From Lamellibrachia satsuma (Eukaryota; Annelida; Polychaeta; Sabellida; Siboglinidae), in contig BSQZ01000002.1 of NCBI GenBank assembly GCA_033239005.1, forward strand, positions 5,667,501 through 5,731,500: a stretch of 64,000 nt of DNA, written 5' to 3'. Made by a program: the position numbers and the translations under genes. The notes beneath the pieces are model-generated. The model saw only the letters and a program-made list of their open reading frames with translations, had not been told where the DNA came from and did not search any database. This document shows, in pieces, positions 45,401 through 56,609 of this stretch. Every line of letters begins with the position of its first letter. Position 1 is the first letter of the stretch.

Positions 45401-48400
45401 AAAAGAATATTGGAATCATCTCTGTGCTTCCAGTAACTAATCACATGGTCTGACCAAGGGCCATAAGGTACTGCAAACCAAGAGTAGCTAATTTATACTT
45501 TCGATGAAGTCATAGTAGTCGGGTATTAGCTGTTTTTATGCAGGATGAATAAATGCATAAAAATATTACTTTGGGTCTAGAATATTAGGTGCTCTGAAAT
45601 GTCAGGATATTCAATCAGCTAACACGGTAGGCCAACTTGGGGTCACTTACATTATTTATTACATAAATTCCAATTCCACACCAATTACAAATTCCAATTC
45701 CACCTAAAAATAGCAATTCCAAAAAATAACATCTATTTTAGAGCAGCTTTATTTAATTTCTGCATACGCGTATTATGATACATAATACATATACATATTT
45801 GTTAGGTAGTTTGTCGAGGTTGTAGCTGTGTGCGGCTGCTCCCGGTGTGACTGTTATCGTCATTTAACAACGTTCTCAGATTCTGGATTGTCTACGTGCT
45901 GTGTGTTATATATCGTGAATGTACAGAGAGTACAACTGGAAGGTCTGTGACTTGCTTGTGTCTTTAATAATACGTTTTACATTGACTTTTAAACTGGCCT
46001 TTATTCTAAAGCGTGGCTGCGGCTATCAACTTCAACCGGTTTGAACTACACATCCATGCGCTACCAAACTCACCGTACCGGAACATTGCCAAACTCACCG
46101 TACCGGAACATTGCCTGCTTGGGGTAGCGACCGCTGAAGCATGTCGCTGTCCAGGACATTGCTTCTGAATTTAAGGAAATGCATGCAGCCGCCTAGTCAC
46201 CCGTGGACGGCAACAATAGAAAGACTGCATTTGTGTCGACCACCACTAGACGTGGCACAAAAGCCGGAATTCGACGATCCAGGCAAATAACCAGATGGCC
46301 AGCAGACGGTGTCATCAGGTCAGTTCTGTGAGCAAACAAACTTGCACTGACACAACTAACTTGGTCGATTTACTGGGGACTTCAGGCTTCGTACAACATG
46401 TCAAAAGATCGGCCTACGAGCGTGGCAACATTCTTGTCGTCACGTCGGAAACGTCAGACGTTATTGCCACTGCTGTTAAGCCTACAACTATGATCACCGA
46501 CCACTACGCAGTTGAATGCGAATTGCATCAGCCAAAACCAACGCGCCTGAAACGCCACGTCGATTATCGGAGGTACGCAGCGATTGACAACAGTCGGTTA
46601 GCAGCTGATCTGGCGGCTGCCGATTTCAACGCTCATGAGTTGGACCCGATAGCCCTTCTCTATCGTTATGACTGTTGCCTACGCACTGTCGTTGATGAGC
46701 ATGCCCCTCTCGTGTCACGGATTATTACGGTGAGGCCAATGACCCCCATGGCACACCAGTGAACTGGCCGAAGAAAAACGAGCTTTGCGTCGGGCCGAAC
46801 GCCATTGGCGACAATCAGGCTTAACAGTTCATCGACAAATATATACGGACCGGCGTAACACTATATAAATGGAATCGGCGTAACTGACTATGGCAGTGCG
46901 ATGCTATTTTTAATAACCGATCGCCTCCTGCACCGTCTGGAAATGGTCCAGCGGTCAGCGGCTCGCATTGTCATGCAGATTCGACGGGGTGATCACCAGT
47001 CCATGACAACAATACTGCGGCAACTACACTGGCTGTCCATTAAGAGAAGGACTGAGTAGAAGATACTCGTCCTTGTGCACAAGGCAATCTACGAAGGCAC
47101 ACCAGAGTACCTTGCCGCACTGCTGCACCAGTACGCACCACGACGCTGCCTACGCTCTGAAGGCGGGCTACTTCTCGACGTGCCACGAATCAACCTAGAA
47201 CGTTTCGGCCGCCGAGCATTTGCCTGCGCTGGCCCCACGCTGTGGAATAAACTGCCAACATACGTGGAAACGGCAACCACCCGCAATTCAAGAAGCTACT
47301 AAAGACATTTCTTTTTTCCACTTAATGGGTTTTACCGCTTTGATATTGCATTTTTAATGATCTTATTACATATTATCAATCCTATTTATGTTCTGTACTA
47401 TTGATGATATTAGCGTTTCATTTGCTATTTGAGATTTATCTTTTATGTACAAATGCCATGTAATCAATATACTTTTTCTTAAAATACTTTTACACACGCG
47501 AACATTCTGCATATTTTAAAACATTTTATACAGGGCATGTATTATTATTATCACCATGTCTGATGTATGTACACACCCGTGAACGGGGCAGTAGCCCCGG
47601 ATTTGATGGTGTCAAAATAAAGTTCTATTATTCTATATTATTATTATACATCATATTATATTTTATTGATTATTTGTAGTCAATAATTTTAGTTAAACAT
47701 GTTCATATGATGTAACTGAAAAAACTTGAAAAGTAACTGAAAATACAATACAATTCCTTTTAAAAACAAAACAACAATTATTCCAATTCGGAATTGGTAT
47801 TTCCATTCCAATGTAGTAATTGACCACAAGCCTGGTTGAAGTTTTTTGAAGTTGATTTGTGTCAACCTGAAAATTACACCCAATAGTCTGATGCACACGT
47901 ACGTCATCACTACAACTATATATACCATACCTTTGCCAGATACAAATGTTTTGTAGAAATCTTTGAAACTTCCCTGGTATTCGAATCCGATCCTCATGCA
48001 TGCAAAGTGAAAGAAGGAGACACACACGTCTCTTGGGTTGCGGGCAATGTAAACAACCTAGAATTAAAACATAATAGCTGATTTAATAGATGCTACCCGG
48101 AATAATTCGTGGCACCTCTAGTGCATAATATAACACTTAACATAAAGATGAAATTTTGTTAAATGTTTTATGGAAATACAACAGTAAGAGGAAGCGTTGT
48201 TGTATTCTTAGCTGAAACTAATTTTTTCCGACTCTAATTTGAAGTACCAGTTGTACTTCCATCAAAAATGTATCCCACTGTGACTTGAGGATCTGCCTGT
48301 CATTGGACATTGGGTTTTCCTAGTTATAGACTTACAGTTCCATTGTTCGCGTCAGGACTTCACACCTTCGTTCAGCGGTCGTTCCCAACGTGTTCAATGT

Positions 48401-51400
48401 ACACATCAGGTTCGATCTACGTTAGTATAGGCTTTACTGAATATAACAGTAATTACACATCACTACAGAAGGCTAGCTGCGGCGTAATTAAGTCCCTCAA
48501 GCACATCTGGAGAACATCTTCCCTGGTACAGGTAAAGACGAGATCATCTAGCAACCAAGCGTCCCATTTTTATACCTACCCTTCAATGCCGAATATAAGC
48601 GTCCCTATACGCGTATTTATTTGATGAAAAATACCACCCTATAGCTATACGCACCTTATTTGACACTATACTATTATTAGATTTAAATATTTGTGCCGGC
48701 CTACATTTTCCAATAATTGTCGCTAATTATGCAGAGCATAATTTTTTAGGAGACCAATCGCTCTCACTTCCTAGCTATTGCTCGTGCTAATCAATTCGGC
48801 GCTAAAAAAGACAAATATATGAGCGCCTTTTTGCATTATACTATTATCTGTTTTGAACAATTTGCCACCCTATACTATAATTAAATTTGACCGATTTTCC
48901 TCCATATACTGTTATTCGGCCTATATACTATTATTTGCCACTCGAGAGTAGTGAGTCATGAATCCTTAAATTGGTGTGTAGGAAGTTCCTTTGTACTGTC
49001 CCTTCAAGATACTGTACGGCGCCTCGACTGTCTGATAAGCTAAGTTGAGAATTTGTGACACCCGTAAGCGTAGCACGACACGATCTATAGAGATGACCTC
49101 TTGTCCTATATATCTCTCCTCCGTGCGTAGATACTAGACAAATGTTCGGCCTGGTTAATACAATATTAATTACCCTTGCCAGAGTCTAACATCGATGCTA
49201 TTTGTCTGTTTTTGGCCCAGTTAACACCCATCATCCATCTAGTTCGCACCTGTGACTGTGCAAATATATAACATATATAACAGTGTTATTCATAATTCTT
49301 AATTTACCATTACTATACATGGTGATCCGTTACACCACGATGCACTGCGTTTGTACACGAACGTTGTCTTGCGATCAGAAACATGACATTCCGAGTTACG
49401 ACTATTGTAATGTTTTACTTCAAATTTTCTTGTTTTTTTCTGGAAGAAATAATTCTTACATTAAGGACGAAACTACTAAAAACGAAAAACCACCATTACC
49501 TAAGCAACTATATTTTCAGTAAACAGCTAAATGGGAATGATTACCAAGGGTTACTAGACGACAAAACTAACAACTGAAAGCTCTAGAGGTGAGCTACTTT
49601 CAGTTGTGAACTTGAATGTTGTACATTTTTATGTTGTACGCTTTGTATGTTATTGGATTTGTATGCTGTGTACTTTGTATATTGTGAATTTGTGTGGTGC
49701 ACTTTGTGTTGTACACAGTTATGTTGCAAATACACGTGGTATACTTTGTGTGTTTGTATTGTGCATAACTGATTAGTAGTATCTGTTGAAACTATTGGTC
49801 TTCAGCATACCTTGCCATGTCCCTGTTTCACACCATCAGGCATGAAGTCGTACGGCAAGTGAGACTTGACCAGTCTTGGAGGTGTAGACCTTGCTATTGT
49901 CTCAATACCAGGATAGATATCCTCAAAGTGTGGGAAGCGCGCATCCAAGTTTGTTTCTGTAGCCTTTTTGAAATCAAGCACTGTATGAAGCAGGAAGACA
50001 ATCTCTTGCAGCCAAGTTGTACCTGCAGCGACAAAGTTGCAATGATTTGTCATGTACATAACTTGAAGAAAAAACCACGATGAATGTATTGTATTATTTT
50101 ACTTGAAATGATCCTTTTAACATATTAATCCATGGTGTTTCATCATTGGTAAACTAGAATGCGTGAAAGTAGTTAGTTAATGTTTAAACTATTTGGTACT
50201 AAATTTAACACTTGTTACTGTGATTGGTGTATGGACGTTATCACGGTTATACCACAACACACATATTATATATTTCCAAGATATGTAAACAGATTTGGAG
50301 CGTTCAAAACGTTTGGACGATTTGTCACAAATTTATTTTTAAGTTTTTATTAGTTGTTCACGCACTGAACATAACTCGTTGGTTATTTGTGCTAATATTG
50401 GCACTCTGCAGAATATCTGTGTCTTAAACGTTACTTATTATTGCCCATCGTCGTAGATGGTAGTCGCGCTGTATAATTCGTCTAAATAAAATAGCGTGAC
50501 TTGTATGTTTGGCAAACCTAGACTAGTGATCTGTTTGGCCAATAAAAAGTATTAGCATTTTCTGATGTTGTATTATTGAAATTAATTATACGTATATATG
50601 CTGATACCACACGTGGTCCTGCTATACGCCCAACAGGCTTTCCTAGAGACCGAGTTACATATCAATATAATTTTTAATATAGCCAGACATCCTCTTAACT
50701 GTACGAAATGTTGCAACTGAATAAACCAATTAAAAACAAACGTGTGTTTATCTTAGTACACACATCAATCGAAGGGTGTCGCTAGTGGAGTGTGCGGAAG
50801 AACAATTTTACAATTAGTTAATTTTTTTATGAAACTCATTTTTTAAAACTATTTATTATTAAACTTATACTTGTTATATATACTGTGATTTGTTTGGCCA
50901 ACAAAGTAGCATCAGCAATTCTTTATGTTGTATTAATTACTAAAATGAATTGTGCTTATACATGTTGATACCGCACATGTGGTCCTGCTATAACCCAAAC
51001 AGGCTTTCCTATGGATCACCGTAGTTACATATCAATATAATTCTTAATTAGCTAGACATTCCTAGTGCCATTGCAACTGAATAAACCGTTTAAAAACAAA
51101 CATGTGTTTATCTTAGTACATAAATCAATCGAAGGGTGTCGCAGGTGGATAAACTAACATGAGAAGATTCAAAACGTCGCATATGGTTATCTTTTTGAAA
51201 TAATAACACCGAATATAAATACCTGACTTCGGAAAACTGACAACAAATATATCAGTGTCATCAACGGGAAACTGTGTCACTTGGTTCAATTTATACTGGT
51301 TGAGAAATTCCTCAGGCAACCAAAAGGGCTCGTCCGCTTTAAACCGAATCAGTTTCCCTTTACATTTCCTATGCGGATCAATGTACGTGTCAGTGTCAAT

Positions 51401-51748
51401 GTTGTCACCCGCTCGATGTCCAGTTGCCTGGCGTTTATCTTCAATACTTGTCTTGAAGTAATATCGGCCAAATAAAAGCACAGCTATTCCGGTAAAAATG
51501 GCTCCGAGATGTTCACGTTTGAACATCCGTTTGGCACTCTGCTGTGAGTTCTTGCTTGACGTTGAGTGTTCTCGTAGTCTTATACCATCAGTTTCTGGTA
51601 GACACAGCCCTTGCAGACGCATATTGGAACTTGAGGCTGCGTGCCCATTACCATTAGTCTGCATCGCCATCGCGCCGTTTGTGGACAGATACCATCTACG
51701 AGTTGTGACTCGCGGAAGAGTAAATTTTGCTGCCTGACAAAAAAACAT
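42288..51748 (-). CDS. Sulfotransferase with N-terminal membrane-type extension, 6 exons
   Basis: Exons (minus): 51748-51223, 50022-49811, 48057-47931, 45470-45376, 44922-44742, 42400-42288. Total 1254 nt, 417 residues, all phases consistent. It transfers sulfonate from PAPS to an unknown acceptor. The 5'-phosphosulfate loop PKSGTTW is at 173-179. The catalytic His is 230 (RLVKSHLP). The 3'-phosphate site is ARNPRDVCVS with Arg252 and Ser260. RKGEVGDW is at 379-386. The catalytic part (about 130-417) matches cytosolic SULT length and motif spacing. The first 125 residues are extra: an Arg/Thr-rich N terminus, a Ser/Asn-rich stretch, then a hydrophobic segment at about 81-98. An in-frame TGA at 51766-51764 supports ATG 51748. 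The protein is probably membrane-anchored or targeted, unlike typical soluble SULTs; that is inference. Confidence 0.94.
42401..44741 (-). other. Sulfotransferase intron 5, block A sequence
   Basis: Non-coding. It contains a short duplicated phrase (CTTAACCGAATCAGCCGTTT at about 42467 and 42625; TTAAAAAAAACACATTTGGA at about 42748 and 42829). The palindrome-like GGCCCGTCGGGCC is at about 42911. Confidence 0.6.
44742..44922 (-). CDS. Sulfotransferase exon 5 (residues 321-381)
   Basis: Acceptor tttgtgtcag, donor gtgcat, phase 0 to 1. Encodes IATFLGKDF, then the Lys-rich region and TDFFRKG, which starts the conserved RKGxxGDW element completed by exon 6. Confidence 0.95.
45376..45470 (-). CDS. 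Sulfotransferase exon 4 (residues 289-320)
   Basis: Acceptor ttggtttgcag, donor gtttgt, phase 1 to 0. Encodes VPYGPWSDHVISYW and ILFITYEELQK, standard SULT core. Confidence 0.95.
45770..46290 (+). other. Possible LTR-like or LINE 5' sequence, unclassified
   Basis: GC-richer than its surroundings, directly before the L2-like coding remnant. It contains a perfect 25-nt tandem duplication (CAAACTCACCGTACCGGAAC start) at about 46067-46116. It may be the LINE 5' part or a separate LTR fragment. I cannot decide. Confidence 0.35.
46295..47640 (+). mobile_element. L2-like LINE with internal deletion
   Basis: In sulfotransferase intron 3, opposite strand. 46295-46762 is the endonuclease C terminus plus linker (ITDHYAVECEL, DPIALLYRYDCCLRTVVDEH). 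46930-47300 is the RT C terminus (LLHRLEMVQRSAARIVMQI, FGRRAFACAGPTLWNKLP). The RT catalytic core is missing. It ends with CAAAATAAAG and ATTATT-type repeats near 47620-47645. Confidence 0.85.
47931..48057 (-). CDS. Sulfotransferase exon 3 (residues 247-288)
   Basis: Acceptor tttaattctag, donor gtatgg, phase 0 to 1. Carries the PAPS 3'-phosphate motif YIARNPRDVCVSFFHF. Confidence 0.95.
48058..49810 (-). other. Sulfotransferase intron 2, nothing recognised
   Basis: Non-coding. A TGTAC/TTTGTATGTTG-rich low-complexity stretch lies at about 49610-49770. Confidence 0.55.
49811..50022 (-). CDS. Sulfotransferase exon 2 (residues 176-246)
   Basis: Acceptor tttgtcgctgcag, donor gtatgc, phase 1 to 0. 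Completes the PSB loop (GTTWLQEIVFLL) and contains the catalytic His230 in RLVKSHLPYDFMP. Confidence 0.96.
50523..51152. repeat. Diverged tandem duplication in sulfotransferase intron 1
   Basis: 50523-50795 and 50881-51152 align along their length. Shared landmarks are CTGTTTGGCCAA, GTGGTCCTGCTATA, ACAGGCTTTCCTA, ACATATCAATATAAT, AACTGAATAAACC, GTGTTTATCTTAGTACA and TCAATCGAAGGGTGTCGC. About 272 nt each. Confidence 0.92.
51223..51748 (-). CDS. Sulfotransferase exon 1 (residues 1-176)
   Basis: ATG at 51748, donor gtattt, ends phase 1 inside PKSG. Includes the N-terminal extension, the hydrophobic segment LGAIFTGIAVLLFG and the start of the catalytic domain (DEPFWLPEEF, DIFVVSFPKSG). Confidence 0.93.
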
Positions 51749-53262
51749 CGTTCTGCTTAAAAATCAACAAGTGGAATTGCCGAACTAGACGACGCCACAA
51801 CAATCAGCGGTTAAAGTAGAACACCGGCTTGAAACAGGTGTTGTTCGACTCTATGCGTGTGTCTTCGCAATTCGGTATAGAAAATCTACACAGAGCTTTT
51901 AAGCAACGCTCTGCGCGCTCGTGATTGGTTACCAGGGCAAGGAGCGCCTGGCGCATGTTTCATACGCCTTTCTGCGCGTAGCGCATTTGTGGTCCAACAA
52001 CAGTACTTAAAATAGAGCTCATATAGTAGCATTGCCAATAGTTGGATGAAATCTGAACATCAGTTAAACACTCAATGGACACACTTCGTTGTACTAATAT
52101 TTATAAAGTGTTGATGATGAATCAATTTATATGTAGCACACAATGCGTATTTTGAGCTTTCGCCTTGTAAAGTCATTGCCTTCATTACACGGTTAATATA
52201 TAGATATAATATTTTTGCTATTCAGAAAATCCAGGACGTTGATGTAGACATGTAGTCTAGCCTTGGGGGCAGAATTTCAATTGTGAGTAATGGGTATTTC
52301 GTCCGAACGCACTGAGGGAGCGCGGCAGACAATTTCACCGCATTACGACGTGTACACTCCATGAGGTGGCTATAGAAGTTATTAATGAGTTGTCAACCGG
52401 TCATCTCAAGGTCTCACCTTGGCATGACCCATACACGGAGGTGAAAAGTTTGGCAAGATGTAGGACAGCCACCCACACCGTACACTTATAATTATGCGAA
52501 AATGCAAATGAATTTTCTTCAGGGAGGCCGTGTGGCGTCGGCCTGTTCATGCATGCGTGAGATGGTCTTTCATGATTTTGGTAGAATCAGGAGGTGTTCA
52601 CGCATGGGTACTTTGGTATTGGGAACTTCTGCGAAAGCTATTGACCTGCCTGCACTCAGGGAGCGCGGCAGACAATTTCACCGAATCACGATGTGTACGC
52701 TCCATGAGGGAAGCTACCAAAATGCTCCCAATTCCGATTCTTCGAAATTTCCGCGTAGACAAGCCAAACTGGCTTGCATTAGCGTCATGTTTGGTTTCTC
52801 AATTACGAACTCTTTTTAAATTTCAACGAAAGATGTTACCGATGGTACGGTGTACTGGTGTGCGAGGTGGTGATTTATGTGATTGTAAAATGTACGTGAA
52901 TTGACTTGCTGTCAAATAAATCTCTATTCGAGACGATACCTGGACAATTGGTGTTACAGACAACTGGTGTTACAGACAATGTGACAGAAAAACATCGTTC
53001 TGCTTAAAAATCAACAAGTGGAATTGCCGAACTAGACGAAGCCGCAACAGTCAGCGGTTAAAGTAGAACACCGGCTTGAAACAGGTGTTGTTCGACTCTA
53101 CGCGTGTCTTCGCAATTCGTTATAGAAAATCTACACAGAGCTTTTAAGCAACGCCCTGCGCGCTCGTGATTGCTTACCAGGAGCGGCTGGCGCATGTTTC
53201 ACACGCCTTTCTGCGCGTAGCGCATTTGTGGTCCAACAATAGTACTTAAAAATAAAGCTCAA
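51744..53262. repeat. Duplicated 5' flank of the sulfotransferase gene
   Basis: 51744-52020, which includes the start codon neighbourhood and upstream DNA, recurs at 52985-53258. Landmarks are ACATCGTTCTGCTTAAAAAT, CACCGGCTTGAAACAGGTGT and GCGTAGCGCATTTGTGGTCC. The second copy retains the CAT (start codon complement) but is not followed by exon 1 sequence. The orientation is the same, so a promoter-bearing fragment was duplicated. Confidence 0.92.
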
Positions 53263-53690
53263 TTGTGAGTAATGGGTATTTCGTGTGGCGTCGGCCTGTT
53301 CACGCATGCGTGAGATGGTCTTTGATGATTTTGATAGAATCAGGTGTTCACGCCTGGGTACTTTGGTATTGGGAACTTCTGCGTAAGCTATTGACCTGCC
53401 TGCAACCAAGGAGCGCGGCAGACAATTTCACCGAAACACGACGTGTACGCTCCATGAGAGAAGCTACCAAAATGCTCCCGATTCCGATTCTTCGAAATTT
53501 CCGCATAGACAAGCCAAACCGGTTTGCATTAGCGTCATGTTTGGTTTCTCAATTACGAACTCTTTTTAAATTTCAACGAAAGATGTTACCGATGGTACGG
53601 TGTACTGGTGTGCGGGGTGGTGATTTATGTGATTGTAAAATGTACGTGAGTTGACTTGCTGTCAAATAACTCTCTATTCGAGACGATACA
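52270..53690 (+). repeat. Mosaic tandem duplication with conserved open frame
   Basis: 52520-52925 and 53280-53690 are near-identical, each with an open frame of 124-129 codons sharing MLPIPILRNF, QLRTLFKFQRKMLP and GDLCDCKMYV. A shorter piece (GAGTAATGGGTATTTCG, GGGAGCGCGGCAGACAATTT) also lies at 52283-52375. Family unknown. The frames may be chance openness of a young duplication. Confidence 0.7.
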
Positions 53691-54161
53691 TGGGCAACTG
53701 GTGTTACAACGGATTTCATTCTAGACGTGAATGAATATAATTATAGGCGCGTACCAAATGCGCGATGCACGTGTCTCGAATAGGGGTCATGCCCCAGTTA
53801 TGTTACGAATGTAGGGCATACTAAGTTAATTTGGATATAGTGATACGATCTGACATAAGTGCATTTGATCAGGGACATTGTCAGGTTTGCTGGTGGAAGC
53901 TGTTGAGAGTGAAATGGTGGATTTTTAGATGGTTTTAATAGGCAGAAGGATATTTGTAATTTTTTGGCCACTAGACACGTGTGTGCCGTAATAAGTGCCA
54001 ATTGGTAAACACTGAGGGGTATCGCACATACAGGCATATTACAAAAGTTAGATAGTCATATCAGGCATTTGTTATACTTTGAATATGCAGAAAAAGAGGA
54101 TATTTTAACACTGCAGTGATGATGCGACTTTCCTTCACCGAATGCCGTAACAAGAAGTCTG

Positions 54162-54274
54162 CTACAACTTGTAGACAAACTCAAGTCCTTCTGCCTTTGT
54201 TCTGTCCGCACATGCCTTGGCCATGTCTTCACACATCTTCACATCAAAGTGGTTAACCCACTCACCAACTTCAC
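54162..54274 (-). pseudogene. Orphan sulfotransferase terminal exon
   Basis: Intact exon 6 copy with acceptor cttgcag and stop, encoding GEVGEWVNHF to ...EFVYKL. The conserved GDW Asp is Glu here. No upstream exons 1-5 of a separate gene lie between it and 56 kb, so it is a gene remnant unless spliced to distant exons beyond 64 kb. Confidence 0.85.
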
Positions 54275-54789
54275 CTGCAAGTGGAAAGGTAATAAACAAT
54301 TAAAACCACCTCAATCTATGAAGCTATTACAGTGAACTCTGCTTAACGGAATCAGCCGTTTAGTAGAACCAAATATATAGGAGACACAAGCCCAGTCATA
54401 ACTATTGGCATTACATACATGTTCCAGCCGTTTAGTATAATTAAATATATAAGGGACACAAGTCTCGCCAGCCACCTGGTTGGTTTTATGTAAATTGCCC
54501 ACAAGCAATTACCATGCATGCTTCCAAAACCACATTTCCGTTTTGCTGTTACTTCAACGTTCTCAGACCTTCCAACATTTTACCAATAAAAAGCAGAAGA
54601 TCTTCCTCTTCCTGTAAAAAAAAGACAGAAGACTTTTTCTCGAAAAAACAATCAAATTTGATGATACTAAATAACGACGTGAAGAACATAACAAACATTA
54701 TGTACAGTTTATTTACCATCTCAGACAGCTGATTGCCAGTGCAGACTACATTATATCCATTATCATAGGTGTTTCCTCGCCACACATTC

Positions 54790-55140
54790 AGGTCTCAGAT
54801 GACCGGTCTGTGGTCCTCATTGTACAACTGGTGGTACTCGCAGTCCACGTTGATCTTGCAGTACAGCAGGCTACACAGCGTCTCTGCACTTAGTGATGCT
54901 CGGAACTTCTTGTCATTCTTTGCCTGGTCGTAGGGAAGGATGACTAAAGTTTTCATGAGTGTAGCCAGGTGATCGAACCTGACCTGGCCACCCCAGCCGT
55001 TCAACTGCAACACCGCTCGTCCACCTCGATGAACTCGGGCAAATCTGTGGCTACCTGGAAGTCCATCCATTCCTGAACGGTGCTATCCAGGTCATCATCT
55101 GAAGTGCCAGGGACAAACTTCTCAACTAGAGTCAGCACTG
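54790..55140 (-). mobile_element. hAT-like transposase C-terminal remnant
   Basis: Minus strand. Two frames together resemble the C-terminal dimerisation region of hAT/ZMYM-type transposases: LATLMKTLVILPYDQAKNDK, then RASLSAETLCSLLYCKIN. One frame change lies near 55015. Flanking AGCGGAAGATCTTCC-type motifs near 54590 and 56010-56040 might be transposon ends, but this is weak. Confidence 0.5.
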
Positions 55141-56160
55141 AAAACAAAATGTTGAACCATGTTTATAAAATCATAAACATTTTCTTCATGAAAAGGTTAG
55201 AAAAGCACATGGTTCATGAAGATGAATGACTGCTGTACAGCATAAAACATTAAATGATGCAGTCTCTTCCACATTTTGAAAAAAATTATTATTGTCTTCT
55301 GTTTATCTGAAATTATTTTTAGATAAAGATATGGACAACACACACGACATGGTATGTAAGTGCAAATATATTTTTAAGTGAAAACACATTAAACTAGCAG
55401 TAGTCAGAAAGTGTATTAGAATTTAGAATCCTTAAAATAAGCATAACAGCTGCTTTTAATTCATTAGACCAATCATTTACCAATAGCAGCCCTTACGTCT
55501 GTTCGCTGGGTTGAGCAGCGGCACAGTCTTCAAAGGTGTATTCGTCTCAAAACTTTGCGGCGTAGTTTCTTTTTCGTCGGTGGATTGCCTCCGTTCTCTC
55601 CTGTCATTTTACCCATCTTATTTTGTGGCGCAAGGAAACAACTATTCACAACTAACAACACTATCTTTAACAACGAACAAAACCTTAAAACTATAAACGA
55701 AAAAGTTCACGAGGATTGAAATTCGCTGTAAACAGAGACTTTAAAAATGGCGGGGTGAAAAATATACGGAGAAAATGTTTTACTGCAATATCATTCGTTG
55801 AAAAACTACGCGCCACCAAATGGCGGAGTTTCAAACCATTTAATAGAACTATTACATGATTACCTCTTAAGAAACTTGGTATTCGATCTGAATATTTCAA
55901 CAGAACTTCTTAATTTTCAAAAGAACCTCTTAATTTTCTGCGATCACCGGCCAAGTCCGAAAAAGCGGAAGGTTTTCAAAACGTAGCAGAAAAGCGGAAG
56001 ATTTAAAAAAAAACGGAAAAAGCGGAAGATCTTCCGATAAAGCGGAAGACTTGTAAGGTCTGCGTTCTGTCCCACAATACCTTCCACCCTTCTCCATGCT
56101 GCCCAGAGGTGGAGTAATAATGTACAATTAAGTTAGTGGAAGTAGGCAACCTATCATGAA
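55141..56160. other. No gene seen; AAAGCGGAAG-rich stretch
   Basis: Non-coding. About 55955-56055 contains five AAAGCGGAAG(A/G) units. Confidence 0.5.
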
Positions 56161-56609
56161 ACTATAAATACATTTTTTAATTCAAGTTTTACAATTATCA
56201 ACAACCGCAGTGGCAAACGTAAACTTGCACTACATCTCATAGACATAGGCAGGTTATGCACAATTGTGTAATACAATATAATGCTGCATAATTTTTGGTA
56301 CATTTTAACATTGATCAAACATACCAAGTACTTGTAATCATGCTAGATTACATTGCCAAAGTATTTATTGATACGAAGGAAGAACCAGACACACGCGTCG
56401 TCGAACAGCCGATAAATCGCTCTACGTTATTTGAATTATTTCCATTAGTGTCACTGGGAATAGTTGCCACCAGAATGCACAGTGCATATTACAATAGGTG
56501 GCAGCACCTGACGGTCACTATATTGCATCTCTCCCAAAAACAAGAAATGTTTATGAAGCAGTAACTTTTGAAAGTCTTGGACTGTTCAAACTTGAAACAC
56601 AAAATACAG

